A DNA stretch of 64,000 bases from Rhodococcus zopfii NBRC 100606 = JCM 9919 (GCF_001895025.1 NZ_BCXI01000030.1:58820-122819); one strand, 5' to 3'; shown: positions 25,084-35,154, counted from the stretch's first letter. Translations and numbers: made by a program. Notes: generated from the letters alone by a model not told the origin.

Positions 25084-25710
25084 TCAGGCACGGTCGAGCA
25101 ACACCTGTTCGAACTGACGGCGCCACTCGCGCAGGTACGGATCCGTCCCGGCGTCACGCGGATCGATCGCGTAGCCGAGGGCGACACCGCGCATGCTCGT
25201 GTACACGAGGTCGCGGATCTCGGCGTAGCGGGAATGCGCAGTCAGGTCCGATCCGAAGAACCTGTCCGTCTGTTCCTTGATCATGCCGCCGAGTGCCCGT
25301 TCCAACGGGAGCAGCTCGGTGCGCAGATCCTCGTGCGAACGCGCAGCCAACCACAGTTCCATCGATGCCCAGAAGTACGGCTGGCGGAAGTGCTGCCACA
25401 TCAGGTCCACGGCCACCTCGATGCGCTCGACCGGGTCCGTCGGCCACCGCCGATCCCGGCCGACGTCGCGCACTCCCCTCGCGGCGAGGTGGTGGACGGC
25501 GGCGACGAGCAGCGAGTCCCGATTCGGATAGTGGTGCAGCAACCGACCGCGGGACACACCGGCGGCCTGCTGGATCCGCACGGTGGTCGCCCGCGAGTAG
25601 CCGTGTGCGACGAGGACCTCGACGGCGGCGTCGAGGATCGTCGTGCGGGTGGCGCGGCTGCGTTCCTGCTCCGCGCGGCGTCGGCTGTCGTCGGCCGGCC
25701 CTGTGCTCAT
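25084..25710 (-). CDS. TetR-family regulator of the acyl-CoA carboxylase operon
   Basis: A 208-residue TetR protein (ILDAAVEVLVAHGYSRATTVRIQQ, AAGVSRGRLLHHYPNRDSLL). It lies 57 bases downstream of the enoyl-CoA hydratase gene on the same strand and so is probably the last gene of that operon, acting as its local repressor. I chose ATG 25710; an upstream in-frame start at 25752 is possible but less likely. The AT-rich inverted repeat at 35121-35154 ahead of the operon is a candidate operator. Confidence 0.8.
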   Translation of the reverse strand: MSTGPADDSRRRAEQERSRATRTTILDAAVEVLVAHGYSRATTVRIQQAAGVSRGRLLHHYPNRDSLLVAAVHHLAARGVRDVGRDRRWPTDPVERIEVAVDLMWQHFRQPYFWASMELWLAARSHEDLRTELLPLERALGGMIKEQTDRFFGSDLTAHSRYAEIRDLVYTSMRGVALGYAIDPRDAGTDPYLREWRRQFEQVLLDRA

Positions 25711-25767
25711 GACTGCACTGTTCCTCACCGGGGTCCGCTCGATCAAAAGCACCCGCGGCCGACCGAT

Positions 25768-26553
25768 TCACATCCGCGTCCACGATGCAGGCCTGCGCTG
25801 CAGGAACGCGGTCATTCCTTCGATCGCTTCGTCGGAACCGAACAGGCGGGCCGACTGCGCGGCCAGTTCGTCCCCGTAGCGGTCGAAGTCGGCGAGGACG
25901 CGCATCGTGGTGAGCCGTTTGGATTCGGCCAGGCCCTGCGGCGAGCACTCGGCCAGTTCGGCGAGCAGTTCGTGCACGGTCGCGGCGGGATCGTCCGTCT
26001 CCATCGTGACCAGGCCGATCCCGACCGCCTCCTCCGGACCGAAGCGTTCCCCGGTGAGGAAGTACCGGCCCGCGGCCCGCTGGGACAGACGCGGCAGCAC
26101 GGTCAGGGAGACGATCGACGCGGCGAGACCGAGCTTGGCCTCGGTCAGCGCGAACGTCGAGCGTGGTCCCGCGACGACGATGTCGCACGCGCCGACCAGG
26201 CCCATCCCCCCGGCCCGCACGTGACCGTCGATCGTCCCGACGACCGGTTTCGGAAGTTCCAGAATCGCGCGCAGCAGCGCCGTCATCTCACGGGTCCGCT
26301 GCGCAGCCGCCTCAGACGGATTGCCCGACGCCTCACCGAGATCGGCTCCTGCACAAAATGTTCCGCCCGTGTGGGTGAGAACGACCGCGCGAACCCCGGG
26401 ATCGGACGCGGCCGCGTCCAGACCGCGATGCAACTCGTCGAGCATGCGCGCCGACAGTGCGTTGCGGTTGTGCGGCGAGTCCAGGGTCAGCTTGGCGAAC
26501 CCGCGCGACGCCTCGTACCGCACGTACGTCTCGGAGCGTTCCGAACCGGTCAC
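25768..26553 (-). CDS. Enoyl-CoA hydratase/isomerase family protein
   Basis: A 261-residue crotonase-fold enzyme. Oxyanion-hole segments are visible (NALSARMLDELH, GTFCAGADLGEAS, and HVRAGGMGLVGACDIVVA). The usual first catalytic glutamate of enoyl-CoA hydratases sits in the region reading RAGGMGLVGACD, so the chemistry may be hydration of a branched or methylglutaconyl-type substrate. GTG 26553 has GAGGAGA upstream. It follows the acyl-CoA dehydrogenase by 52 bases and belongs to the carboxylase operon. Confidence 0.82.
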   Translation of the reverse strand: MTGSERSETYVRYEASRGFAKLTLDSPHNRNALSARMLDELHRGLDAAASDPGVRAVVLTHTGGTFCAGADLGEASGNPSEAAAQRTREMTALLRAILELPKPVVGTIDGHVRAGGMGLVGACDIVVAGPRSTFALTEAKLGLAASIVSLTVLPRLSQRAAGRYFLTGERFGPEEAVGIGLVTMETDDPAATVHELLAELAECSPQGLAESKRLTTMRVLADFDRYGDELAAQSARLFGSDEAIEGMTAFLQRRPASWTRM

Positions 26554-26605
26554 TTGTGTCTCCTCTACAAAACCGTCGCCTCCACGAACTTTCGCGTCTG
26601 CGAAC

Positions 26606-27766
26606 TCAGTACGACCGCGGCAGCCCCAGGGAATGCTGGGACACGAAGTTGAGGATCATTTCCCGGCTCACCGGAGCGACCCGCGCGATGCGAGCGGCAC
26701 CGAGCAGCGACGCGAGACCGTACTCCTGGGTGAGACCGCCACCGCCGTGGGTCTGGATCGCCTGGTCGAGTGTCTTGATGCTGGCCTCGGCGCCCGCGTA
26801 CTTCGCCATGTTCGCCGCTTCCGCCGCGCCGAAGTCGTCGCCGCTGTCGTACAGGACGGCGGCCTTCTGCATCATCAGCTTCGCGAGCTCGAGTTCGATC
26901 TTGCACTGCGCCAACGGATGTGCGATGCCCTGGTGCGCACCGATCGGGTCCTTCCACACGGTGCGCTCCCCGGCGTAGCGCACCGCCGCGTCGAGGGCGT
27001 AGCGGCCGATCCCGACCGCCATCGCCGCACCGAGGATGCGTTCGGGGTTGAGCCCGGCGAACAACTGCATCAACGCCGCTTCCGGTTCACCGACCAACGC
27101 GTCGGCGGGCAGCCGCACGTCGTCCAGGAACAACGCGAACTGGTGGTCGGGTTCGATGATGTCCATTTCCATGGGCGTCTTGACGAAACCGGGGGTATCG
27201 GTGGGCACGATGAACAGGGCGGGCCGCAACTTGCCGGTCTTCGCGTCCTCCGTCCGGGCGACGACGAGCACCGCGTCGGCCTGGTCGACACCGGAGATGA
27301 AGATCTTACTGCCGCTCAGGATCCAATCCTCGCCGTCACGCTTGGCGACCGTAGAGATCCGGTGCGAGTTCGAGCCGGCGTCGGCCTCGGTGATTCCGAA
27401 CGCCATGATCTTCGAGCCGTCCGCGATTCCGGGCAACCACTGCTGCTTCTGCGCATCGGTGCCGTACTTGGAGATGATGGTGCCGCAGATCGCGGGCGAC
27501 ACCACCACCAGGAGCAGGCCACAGCCCTTGGCAGCGAGTTCCTCCTGGACGAGCGCGAGTTCGTAGATGCCGGCGCCGCCGCCGCCGTACTCCTCCGGCA
27601 GGTTCACACCGAGGAAGCCGAGTTTCGATGCCTCCTGCCACAATTCGGTGAGCGGTTCGTGGCGTCGAGCCTTCGGCAACACGTAGTCGACGTAGTTGTA
27701 CCGTTCGGCGAGCGCCGCGACCGCGGCTCGCAACTGCTTCTGTTCGTCGGTTTCGATGACACTCAT
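26606..27766 (-). CDS. Acyl-CoA dehydrogenase (first of two in the operon)
   Basis: A 386-residue FAD flavoprotein that introduces a 2,3 double bond into an acyl-CoA. Family motifs: FGITEADAGSNS (about residue 124), GSKIFISG, the substrate-loop region and the C-terminal QTHGGGGLTQEYGLASLLGAAR that binds FAD and shapes the active site. Where many members have YGGxGY, this has IQTHGGGG. Its ATG overlaps the stop of the biotin carboxylase gene by four bases, a sign of co-translation. Confidence 0.87.
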   Translation of the reverse strand: MSVIETDEQKQLRAAVAALAERYNYVDYVLPKARRHEPLTELWQEASKLGFLGVNLPEEYGGGGAGIYELALVQEELAAKGCGLLLVVVSPAICGTIISKYGTDAQKQQWLPGIADGSKIMAFGITEADAGSNSHRISTVAKRDGEDWILSGSKIFISGVDQADAVLVVARTEDAKTGKLRPALFIVPTDTPGFVKTPMEMDIIEPDHQFALFLDDVRLPADALVGEPEAALMQLFAGLNPERILGAAMAVGIGRYALDAAVRYAGERTVWKDPIGAHQGIAHPLAQCKIELELAKLMMQKAAVLYDSGDDFGAAEAANMAKYAGAEASIKTLDQAIQTHGGGGLTQEYGLASLLGAARIARVAPVSREMILNFVSQHSLGLPRSY

Positions 27767-29847
27767 GCCTGATCTCCTTCTGAGATTTGCGCGTCCGCCT
27801 CCGCCACGACGGCCAGGAGCGCGCCGACGGTGACCTGCGCGCCGACGGTGACGTTCAATTCGGTGAGCACCCCCGAGGCGGGGGCGGTGATCGTGTGTTC
27901 CATCTTCATCGCGTCGAGCCAGAGGATCGGCTGCCCGGCGGCGACGGTGTCGCCGACGTCGGCGCCGAGACGGATCACCGCGCCCGGCATCGGCGCAAGC
28001 AGCGACCCCGCGGCGACCTGCGTGGACGGATCGGTGAAGCGAGGGACCTCGTGCAACCGGACCGGTCCGAGCCCCGAGTCGACATACACCGCGTCGACAG
28101 ACACCCCGTCGTCGTAGCGCGCGACCCGGAATTCTCGGCGCAGCCCGTCCAATTCGAGTACCACCCGGTCGGGCCGCTGGTCGAGAAGGACAACTGTGTC
28201 GAACCCGGCTGTGTCGAACCCGGCTGTGTCGAGACCGGTGCGGCCGAGCCGGTAACGCACCTCGTGCTCACCGTGGTCGCCGACGTACGTCTTGACCTGC
28301 GGCCCGGACGGCAGGTTCCGCCAGCCACTCGGCAGGCCCGCGTTCACGAGCGCGGTTGCACGGCGGTGTGCGGCGTCGGCGAGGGCCGCGGCCAGCGCCG
28401 AGGCCGCCTCGGCCCGCCGGTCCGCCAAGGGAGCCGACAGCGCTTCGAGGCCGTGCGTGTCGAAGAACGCGGTATCGGTGTCGCCGGCCAGGAACGCGGG
28501 GTGCCGCAGCACGTTGACCAGCAGGTCGCGGTTGGTGCGCACACCGTGTACCTCGGCGGAGGCGAGGGTGGCGGCGAGCAGCCGTGCCGCGACCGCGCGG
28601 GTCGGCGCCCAGGAGATGACCTTGGCCAGCATCGGGTCGTAGTTCACCCCGACCTCGGTGCCGTCGACAACCCCCGAATCCAGTCGTATCCCGGTCTCGC
28701 GCAGCACCGTGAACTCGGCGGGCAGGGTGGCGAGCGCGAGCCGGTGCACCGTGCCGGACTGCGGTTGCCAGCCCCGCGCGGGGTCCTCGGCGTAGAGCCG
28801 AGCCTCGATCGAGTGCCCTCGGACCGCGGGGGGTTCGGGAGCGAGCCGTCCTCCGGCCGCGACATGGAGTTGCAGCTCGACGAGGTCGAGGCCGGTGGTG
28901 CATTCGGTGACCGGATGCTCGACCTGCAGGCGGGTGTTCATCTCCAGGAAGTAGAACTCACCCGCTGTGCTGCCCTGCCCGGTATCGCCCGTGGCGAGGA
29001 ACTCGACGGTCCCGGCGCCCTCGTAGCCGATGGCCGAGGCCGCGAGCCGCGCCGCCTCGAACAGACGCTCCCGCATCCCGGGCACGGCCTCGACGAGCGG
29101 CGAGGGTGCCTCCTCGACGACCTTCTGGTGCCGGCGCTGAATGGAGCATTCACGTTCCCCGACCGCCCACACGGTGCCGTGCCGGTCGGCGAGCACCTGC
29201 ACTTCGATGTGCCTGCCGGTCTCGAGATAGCGCTCGCAGAACACGGTGGGATCGCCGAAGGCGGACTGTGCCTCGCGCCGGGCCGCAGCCAGTTGCTCGT
29301 CGAGGTCCGCGAGCTCGCGCACCACCCGCATGCCGCGGCCCCCGCCCCCGGCGGAGGCTTTGATGAGCACGGGTAGATCCGCGGCGGTGACCGCCGCCGG
29401 ATCGAGTTCGGCGAGCACCGGCACCCCGGCCGCGGCCATGATCTTCTTGGCCTCGACCTTCGACCCCATCTGTTCGATCGAGGCCGGCGGCGGACCGATC
29501 CACGTGAGTCCCGCGTCCCGGACGCTCCGGGCGAACCCGGCGTTCTCCGAAAGGAATCCGTATCCGGGGTGGACGGCGTCGGCACCGGCGGCGAGCGCGG
29601 CGGCGACGATGAGGTCGCCGCGCAGGTAGGTGTCGGCCGGGGCGTGCCCCGGCAGGCGTACCGCGACGTCGGCGTCGTCCACGTGCGGACTGTTCGCGTC
29701 GGCGTCGGAGAACACCGCGACGGTCGCGAGGCCGGTGCGCCGGCAGGTCGCGAAGACGCGGCGCGCGATCTCGCCGCGGTTGGCCACGAGCACCCTGGAC
29801 ACGGGGGCCGGCACCGCTGCGCCGGTCAGGGACGGTTCCACTGTCAT
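27763..29847 (-). CDS. Acyl-CoA carboxylase biotin-containing alpha subunit
   Basis: A 694-residue fusion of biotin carboxylase and biotin carrier. The N-terminal half carries VLVANRGEIARRVFATCRR (about residue 17), HPGYGFLSENAGFA, the ATP-grasp loop KASAGGGGRGM and the EMNTRLQVEHPVTE block. The C-terminal biotinylation site is AMKMEH, with the lysine about 45 residues from the end. It carboxylates biotin with ATP and bicarbonate for the partner carboxyltransferase encoded next. The middle contains a small repeat (DTAGFDTAGFDT) encoded by direct DNA repeats. Start ATG 29847; seven bases separate it from the carboxyltransferase. Confidence 0.88.
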   Translation of the reverse strand: MTVEPSLTGAAVPAPVSRVLVANRGEIARRVFATCRRTGLATVAVFSDADANSPHVDDADVAVRLPGHAPADTYLRGDLIVAAALAAGADAVHPGYGFLSENAGFARSVRDAGLTWIGPPPASIEQMGSKVEAKKIMAAAGVPVLAELDPAAVTAADLPVLIKASAGGGGRGMRVVRELADLDEQLAAARREAQSAFGDPTVFCERYLETGRHIEVQVLADRHGTVWAVGERECSIQRRHQKVVEEAPSPLVEAVPGMRERLFEAARLAASAIGYEGAGTVEFLATGDTGQGSTAGEFYFLEMNTRLQVEHPVTECTTGLDLVELQLHVAAGGRLAPEPPAVRGHSIEARLYAEDPARGWQPQSGTVHRLALATLPAEFTVLRETGIRLDSGVVDGTEVGVNYDPMLAKVISWAPTRAVAARLLAATLASAEVHGVRTNRDLLVNVLRHPAFLAGDTDTAFFDTHGLEALSAPLADRRAEAASALAAALADAAHRRATALVNAGLPSGWRNLPSGPQVKTYVGDHGEHEVRYRLGRTGLDTAGFDTAGFDTVVLLDQRPDRVVLELDGLRREFRVARYDDGVSVDAVYVDSGLGPVRLHEVPRFTDPSTQVAAGSLLAPMPGAVIRLGADVGDTVAAGQPILWLDAMKMEHTITAPASGVLTELNVTVGAQVTVGALLAVVAEADAQISEGDQA

Positions 29848-29854
29848 CGCGGCC

Positions 29855-31453
29855 TCACATCCGGAAGACACCGAAACCGTCGGCGCCTTCGATCGGGGCG
29901 GTGGCGACGGCCGACAGGCACATCCCCACCACGGTTCGGGTGTCCCGGGGGTCGATGACGCCGTCGTCGTAGAGGCGCCCGGACAGGAACATCGGAAGCG
30001 ATTCGGCTTCGATCTGCTGCTCGATCGCGGCGCGCATCGCTTCGTCGGCAGCCTCGTCGAACGCCTGGCCTCGCGCTTCGGCGGCGGCGCGACCCACGAT
30101 CGAGACGACGCCGGCAAGTTGCGCCCCGCCCATCACCGCGGATTTGGCGCTGGGCCACGCGAACAGGAAACGCGGATCGTACGCGCGCCCGCACATGCCG
30201 TAGTGGCCCGCACCGTAGGAGGCGCCGAGCAGGATCGAGATGTGCGGGACGGTCGAGTTGGAGACCGCGTTGATCATCATCGCGCCGTGTTTGATCATGC
30301 CGCGTTCCTCGTATTCGCGGCCCACCATGTAGCCGGTGGTGTTGTGCAGGAACAACAGTGGCGTGTCCGCACGGTTCGCGAGCTGGATGAACTGGGCGGC
30401 CTTCTGCGACTCCTCGTTGAACAGTACGCCGCGGGCGTTGGCGAGGATCCCGACCGGGAAGCCGTGCACCTGCGCCCACCCGGTGACCAGCGACGAGCCG
30501 TACAGGGGTTTGAACTCGTCGAAGTCGGAATCGTCGACGACACGGGCGATCACCTCGCGCGGGTCGAACGGCTTGCGCAGATCCTCCGGAACGATGCCCA
30601 GGAGTTCTTCGGGGTCGTGGCGGGGTCCGCGGACGTCCACGCGCGGAGCCGGTCCCTGCTTGCGCCAGTTCAGACGCCGGACGATGCTGCGGCCGATGCG
30701 CAGCGCGTCGTGCTCGTCGACAGCGAGATGGTCCGCGAGACCGGAAGTGCGCGCATGCATTTCGGCGCCGCCGAGCGTCTCGTCGTCGGAATCCTCCCCG
30801 GTCGCCATCTTCACCAGCGGCGGACCGGCGAGGAACACCTTGGAACGTTTCTCGATCATCACGACGTGGTCGGACATGCCCGGCATGTAGGCGCCGCCGG
30901 CGGTGGAGTTCCCGAAGACCAACGCGATGGTGGGGATCCCGGCCGCGGACAGGCGTGTGAGGTCGCGGAACAACCGGCCGCCCGGAATGAACACCTCCTT
31001 CTGAGTCGGCAGGTCGGCGCCGCCCGACTCGACCAGCGAAATCAGGGGCAGGCGGTTCTGCAGAGCAATATCGTTGGCGCGCAGGCTTTTACGCAACGTC
31101 CACGGATTGCTGGTGCCACCACGGACGGTGGGGTCGTTGGCGACGATCACGCACTCGACGCCCTCGACGACGCCGATCCCGGTGACGATGCTGGCGCCGA
31201 CCGGGAATTCGGTGCCCCACGCGGCGAGCGGGGACAGCTCCAGGAAAGGCGAGTCGGGGTCGATCAGCAGTTCGATACGTTCGCGGGGCAGCAGTTTGCC
31301 GCGCGCATGGTGACGCGCGACGTACTTCTCGCCGCCGCCGGCGAGGGCCTTCGCGTGTTCGGTGTCGAGCTCGGCGAGTTTGGCGGTCATGGTCAGCGAG
31401 GCCGCGGCGTACTCGGCCGATGCCGGGTCGATCCGGGTGGTCAGGACGCTCAT
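29855..31453 (-). CDS. Acyl-CoA carboxylase beta (carboxyltransferase) subunit
   Basis: A 532-residue carboxyltransferase that moves the carboxyl group from biotin to an acyl-CoA. Crotonase-type oxyanion holes are visible in NSTAGGAYMPGMSDHVVMI and GASYGAGHYGMCGRAYDP. The N-terminal HHARGKLLPRERI box is typical of the methylcrotonyl/geranyl-CoA branch (AccD1/AccD2, AtuC, LiuB) rather than of AccD4/5/6. ATG 31453 overlaps the upstream dehydrogenase stop (ATGA). Together with the alpha subunit it would form an alpha6-beta6 complex. Confidence 0.88.
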   Translation of the reverse strand: MSVLTTRIDPASAEYAAASLTMTAKLAELDTEHAKALAGGGEKYVARHHARGKLLPRERIELLIDPDSPFLELSPLAAWGTEFPVGASIVTGIGVVEGVECVIVANDPTVRGGTSNPWTLRKSLRANDIALQNRLPLISLVESGGADLPTQKEVFIPGGRLFRDLTRLSAAGIPTIALVFGNSTAGGAYMPGMSDHVVMIEKRSKVFLAGPPLVKMATGEDSDDETLGGAEMHARTSGLADHLAVDEHDALRIGRSIVRRLNWRKQGPAPRVDVRGPRHDPEELLGIVPEDLRKPFDPREVIARVVDDSDFDEFKPLYGSSLVTGWAQVHGFPVGILANARGVLFNEESQKAAQFIQLANRADTPLLFLHNTTGYMVGREYEERGMIKHGAMMINAVSNSTVPHISILLGASYGAGHYGMCGRAYDPRFLFAWPSAKSAVMGGAQLAGVVSIVGRAAAEARGQAFDEAADEAMRAAIEQQIEAESLPMFLSGRLYDDGVIDPRDTRTVVGMCLSAVATAPIEGADGFGVFRM

Positions 31454-32598
31454 CCGGTGTACCCCAATCGTTTCGCGGCGAGTTCGGTGAGGATCTCGGA
31501 GGTGCCACCGCCGATGCCGAGGATGCGCATGTCCCGGTACTGGCGCTCCACCTCGGATTCGGCCATGTAGCCGAGGCCGCCGAACAGCTGGACGGCCTGG
31601 TTCGCGACCCACTCGCCGGCTTCGACGGCGGTGTTCTTGGCGAAGCACACTTCGGCGAGGAGGTCGCCGTCGCCGTCGAGAGCGCGTTCGACAACGCGCC
31701 GCGAGTAGACGCGGGCCACGTCCGTGCGCCGGGCCATCTCCGCGAGGGTGCGTTGCACGGACTGCCGGGTGATGAGCGGGCGGCCGAAGGTCTCGCGGTC
31801 GCGGCACCACGCGACGGTCAGATCGAGGCAGCGCTGCGCGCTGGAGTAGGCCTGTGCGGCCAGGGCGATGCGCTCGGAGACGAAGGCCATCGCGATCTGG
31901 CCGAATCCGGTGTTCTCGGCGCCGACCAGGTTCGCGGCGGGGACCCGCACGTCCACGAAGGACAGTTCGGCGGTGTCGGAGGCGCGCCAGCCCATCTTGT
32001 CGAGCTTACGGGAGACCGTGAATCCCGGTGTGCCCTTTTCGATCACGAGCAGGGATACCCCACCGGCTCCGACACCACCGGTGCGTACCGCGGTGACGAC
32101 GAAGTCCGCGCGGCATCCGGACGTGATGTACGTCTTGGCACCGTTGACGATGTAGTGGTCGCCGTCGCGGTCCGCGCGGGTCGTCAGGTGCCCGACGTCG
32201 GAGCCGCCCCCGGGTTCGGTGATCGCGAGCGAACCGATCGAATCCCCGGCGAGGGTCGGCGCAACCCACCTGCGGATCTGTTCGGGATCGCCCGCGGCGA
32301 TCAGGTGCGGCAGTGCGATGCCGCAGGTGAACAACGACGCGAAGGCACCGCCGGAGGCGCCCGCCTCGTGGAACGCCTCGCAGATCGTCAGGGTGTCGGC
32401 GGCGTCGCCGCCGGACCCGCCGACCGATTCGGGGAATCCGGCGCCGAGCAGTCCCAGCGCGGCCGCTTTCTTGTGCAGGTCACGGGGCAGCTCCCCGTCG
32501 CGTTCCCAGTCCGCGAGATGCGGCAGGATTTCCCGTTGCACGAATCCGGTGACGGTGTCACGCAGGGCGGTGCGTTCGGGTGTTGTCCAGATGCTCAC
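31450..32598 (-). CDS. Acyl-CoA dehydrogenase (second in the operon)
   Basis: A 382-residue acyl-CoA dehydrogenase: AITEPGGGSDVGHL (about residue 126), NGAKTYITSG, and the C-terminal QLFGGLGYMAESEVERQYRDMRI with the FAD-contacting RD-x3-I pattern. This is closer to isovaleryl/citronellyl-type dehydrogenases than the operon's other copy. GTG 32598 overlaps the AtuA-like gene stop by four bases. Two different dehydrogenases suggest two oxidation steps in one pathway. Confidence 0.85.
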   Translation of the reverse strand: MSIWTTPERTALRDTVTGFVQREILPHLADWERDGELPRDLHKKAAALGLLGAGFPESVGGSGGDAADTLTICEAFHEAGASGGAFASLFTCGIALPHLIAAGDPEQIRRWVAPTLAGDSIGSLAITEPGGGSDVGHLTTRADRDGDHYIVNGAKTYITSGCRADFVVTAVRTGGVGAGGVSLLVIEKGTPGFTVSRKLDKMGWRASDTAELSFVDVRVPAANLVGAENTGFGQIAMAFVSERIALAAQAYSSAQRCLDLTVAWCRDRETFGRPLITRQSVQRTLAEMARRTDVARVYSRRVVERALDGDGDLLAEVCFAKNTAVEAGEWVANQAVQLFGGLGYMAESEVERQYRDMRILGIGGGTSEILTELAAKRLGYTG

Positions 32599-34310
32599 TC
32601 GGTGGCCTCCAGCAGGGTTTCGGGGATGTCGAGGTGCCGCGAGCGCAGCCATTCGCCGAGGCCTTTGGCCTGCGGGTCGAATCGGGCGCCGGATGCGACG
32701 CCGCGCCCGAGGATGCCTTCGACGACGAAATTGACGGCCCGCAGGTGCGGCAGCACGTACCGGGTGACGGTCAGCGGTCGCGTCTCGGGCAGCAGTTCCT
32801 TGACGGCGTCGGCGGTGAGGGTGTGGACCAGCCAGCGCCACTGATCGTCGGTGCGGACCCACACGCCGATGTTGGCATCGCCTCCCTTGTCGCCGCTGCG
32901 TGCACCGGCAAGGGTGCCGAGCGGGACGCGACGGGCGGGTCCCGGCGGCAGCGGGTGCGGCAGTTCCGGTTCGGGCAGGGGTTCGAGCGGCCGGGTCGGC
33001 GTCACGGCGTCGATCGCGACCGCGGTCCCGTCCGGCAGTACCGCGGTGTGCGGGACGAGCCCGGCGTCGACGTAGGCGGCGGTGTACACCCCGTACGGCT
33101 GGCCGGCACCGGGCGGCGCGGTGAGCGAGAATCCTGGATAGCTCGCGAGCGCGAATTCGACTGCGACGGAGGAGAATGCGCGTCCCACGACATTCGGGTC
33201 GCGGTCGCGGGCGGTGCAGCGCAGCAGCGCGCTCGCAGTTTCCTCGGTGTCGGCGTCGGAGTGGTCGGTGCGGGCCAGCGTCCAGTCGAGTTCGGCGGGC
33301 CGGGCCGACAGGTTCGCCTCGACCTGCCGCCGGGTGAGCGCGGCCTTGGCCTCGATGTCGAGGCCGGTGAGCACGAACACCGCTTCGTTGCGGAACCCGG
33401 CGAGGGTGTTGAGGCAGACCTTGAGCGTCGGCGGCGGAGCTTCGCCGCGCACCCCGCTGATGCGGACGCGGTCCGGCCCGTCCTGGGTCAGCCGTGCGGT
33501 GTCGAGGCGCGCCGTGACATCGGGTCCGGCGTAACGTCCGCCGGTCACCTCGTAGAGCAGTTGCGCGGTGACGGTACCGACGGTGACCGCTCCCCCGGTG
33601 CCCGGATGTTTGGTAATGGTCGACGAGCCGTCGGCGGCGATCTCGGCGATCGGGAATCCGGGGCGGTCCAGGTCGTCGATCTCGGTGAAGAACGCGTAGT
33701 TGCCGCCGGTGGCCTGGGTGCCGCACTCGATGACGTGCCCGGCGACGACGGCTCCGGCGAGTTCATCGAAATCGTCTCGCGCCCAGCCGAAGTGTGCGGC
33801 CGCGGGCCCGACGATGACGGAGGCGTCGGTGACCCGTCCGGTGACGACGATGTCGGCGCCGGCGTCGAGGCACCGGACAATGCCCCACGCACCGAGATAG
33901 GCGTTGGCGGTCAGCGGTGGCGGGTCGGCGGCGAGCCCGAGTTCGTCGACGCGGCGGATGAGGTCGTCGCCCTCGACGTGCGCGACGGTCGCGGCGACGC
34001 CGAGGCGCCGGGCGAGTTCGCGCAGCGCGGCCGCCAATCCCGCCGGGTTCAGGCCGCCGGCGTTGGTGACGATCCGGACGCCCTTGTCCAGGGCGAGACC
34101 GAGGCAGTCCTCGGCCTGACGCAGAAACGTCTTGGCGTAGCCGAGGTTCGGGTCCTTCAGCCGATCCCGGCCGAGGATGAGCATCGTCAGTTCGGCGAGG
34201 TAGTCGCCGGTCAGATAATCGAGGTCGCCGCCCTCGAGCATCTCGCGCATCGCCGCGAGCCGGTCGCCGTAGAAGCCCGAGCAGTTTCCGATCCGCACGG
34301 GTGCGCTCAT
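32595..34310 (-). CDS. AtuA-like (DUF1446) protein
   Basis: A 571-residue member of the acyclic terpene utilization AtuA family. It opens with [20 protein letters not shown] and contains [29 protein letters not shown], and a C-terminal portion [16 protein letters not shown]. AtuA is required for growth on citronellol or geraniol in Pseudomonas, but its chemical role is unknown. Clustering with a carboxylase of the AtuC/AtuF type supports an Atu/Liu-like route. ATG 34310 overlaps the preceding gene's stop. The C-terminal 100 residues may be a separate domain ([12 protein letters not shown]). Confidence 0.82.
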   Translation of the reverse strand: MSAPVRIGNCSGFYGDRLAAMREMLEGGDLDYLTGDYLAELTMLILGRDRLKDPNLGYAKTFLRQAEDCLGLALDKGVRIVTNAGGLNPAGLAAALRELARRLGVAATVAHVEGDDLIRRVDELGLAADPPPLTANAYLGAWGIVRCLDAGADIVVTGRVTDASVIVGPAAAHFGWARDDFDELAGAVVAGHVIECGTQATGGNYAFFTEIDDLDRPGFPIAEIAADGSSTITKHPGTGGAVTVGTVTAQLLYEVTGGRYAGPDVTARLDTARLTQDGPDRVRISGVRGEAPPPTLKVCLNTLAGFRNEAVFVLTGLDIEAKAALTRRQVEANLSARPAELDWTLARTDHSDADTEETASALLRCTARDRDPNVVGRAFSSVAVEFALASYPGFSLTAPPGAGQPYGVYTAAYVDAGLVPHTAVLPDGTAVAIDAVTPTRPLEPLPEPELPHPLPPGPARRVPLGTLAGARSGDKGGDANIGVWVRTDDQWRWLVHTLTADAVKELLPETRPLTVTRYVLPHLRAVNFVVEGILGRGVASGARFDPQAKGLGEWLRSRHLDIPETLLEATE

Positions 34311-35098
34311 CGGGCGGCCTCGTTGTCGCGGCCGGCTCCGGGCGGTCCCGCGAACGCCTGGGCGAGATCCAGCCACGCGGCGGCGTCGGGTCCCGTGGCG
34401 ACGAGCGCGGTGTCGTCTCGATGCACCCGTTGGGTGACGAGGCGGCAGAAATCGAGAGCCGGGCCGGTGACGGCCTGGGCAGCGTCGGCGGGTCCCCATT
34501 CCCAGGCGGTGCCGTCGGGGGCGTCGAGGCGCACCCGGAACGGCTCGGCGGGCGGGGTGCGGTCGTGAACGATGAACGCGAAGTCGCGGGTGCGGACGCC
34601 GAGGTGCGCGACATGGCGCAGTCGCGCGGTGGGAGTCCGGGTCGCCCCGAGCGCGTCCGCGACGTCGCCGCCGTGCGCCCAGGTCTCCATGAGCCGGGCG
34701 GTGGCCATCGATGCCGCACCCATCGGAGGCCCGTACCAGAGGATCTTGGTGCCGGCCGGGACCGCGGCGAGCGCAGCGGCGAGTTCGCGGCGGGCGCCAC
34801 GCCAGTCCGCGAGCAGCTCAGCCGGCGGCCGGGCCGCCAGCTCGGCGGCAGCCTTGTCGACGAACCCGGTCGGGTCGGCGAGAGCGGCGTGCGCGGATGC
34901 GACGAACGCGTCCGGGTCGCCGATCGCGGTCAGCGCCGCCCGGTCGGTCCACAGGAGGTGGCCGATCTGATGGGCGACGGTCCAGCCGGCGGCCGGGGTC
35001 GGGGTCGCCCACTCGTCGGCGGGAAGGTCCGCGACCAGGGCGTCGAGGTCGTCGCCCTCGGCGCGCAGGTCGTCCAGAAGCGCGTGCAGCTCCGTCAT
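34307..35098 (-). CDS. TIGR03084-type DinB-like metal-binding protein
   Basis: A 263-residue four-helix (DinB/mycothiol-dependent isomerase-like) protein. The N-terminal block [25 protein letters not shown] (about residues 24-48) contains the conserved tryptophan and histidines of the metal site. Later histidines in [15 protein letters not shown] and [13 protein letters not shown] complete it. It is the first gene of the eight-gene operon. I chose ATG 35098 because family members begin this way; an in-frame ATG at 35119 would add seven residues. Neither has a strong ribosome binding site. Function unknown; mycothiol chemistry is possible. Confidence 0.75.
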   Translation of the reverse strand: MTELHALLDDLRAEGDDLDALVADLPADEWATPTPAAGWTVAHQIGHLLWTDRAALTAIGDPDAFVASAHAALADPTGFVDKAAAELAARPPAELLADWRGARRELAAALAAVPAGTKILWYGPPMGAASMATARLMETWAHGGDVADALGATRTPTARLRHVAHLGVRTRDFAFIVHDRTPPAEPFRVRLDAPDGTAWEWGPADAAQAVTGPALDFCRLVTQRVHRDDTALVATGPDAAAWLDLAQAFAGPPGAGRDNEAAR

Positions 35099-35120
35099 GA
35101 GTTCAGGGTCACACGGCATC

Positions 35121-35154
35121 CCCGAAAAATCAAGCTCCCATGATTGTTTTTGGG
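35121..35154. promoter_or_regulatory. AT-rich inverted repeat ahead of the carboxylase operon
   Basis: In otherwise GC-rich DNA the arms CCCGAAAAATCA (35121-35132) and TGATTGTTTTTGGG (35141-35154) form an imperfect inverted repeat around an 8-base centre. It lies 23 bases upstream of the proposed first start codon. Such AT-rich symmetry is typical of TetR operators, and the operon ends with a tetR. The match between this site and that regulator is inference. Confidence 0.45.
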
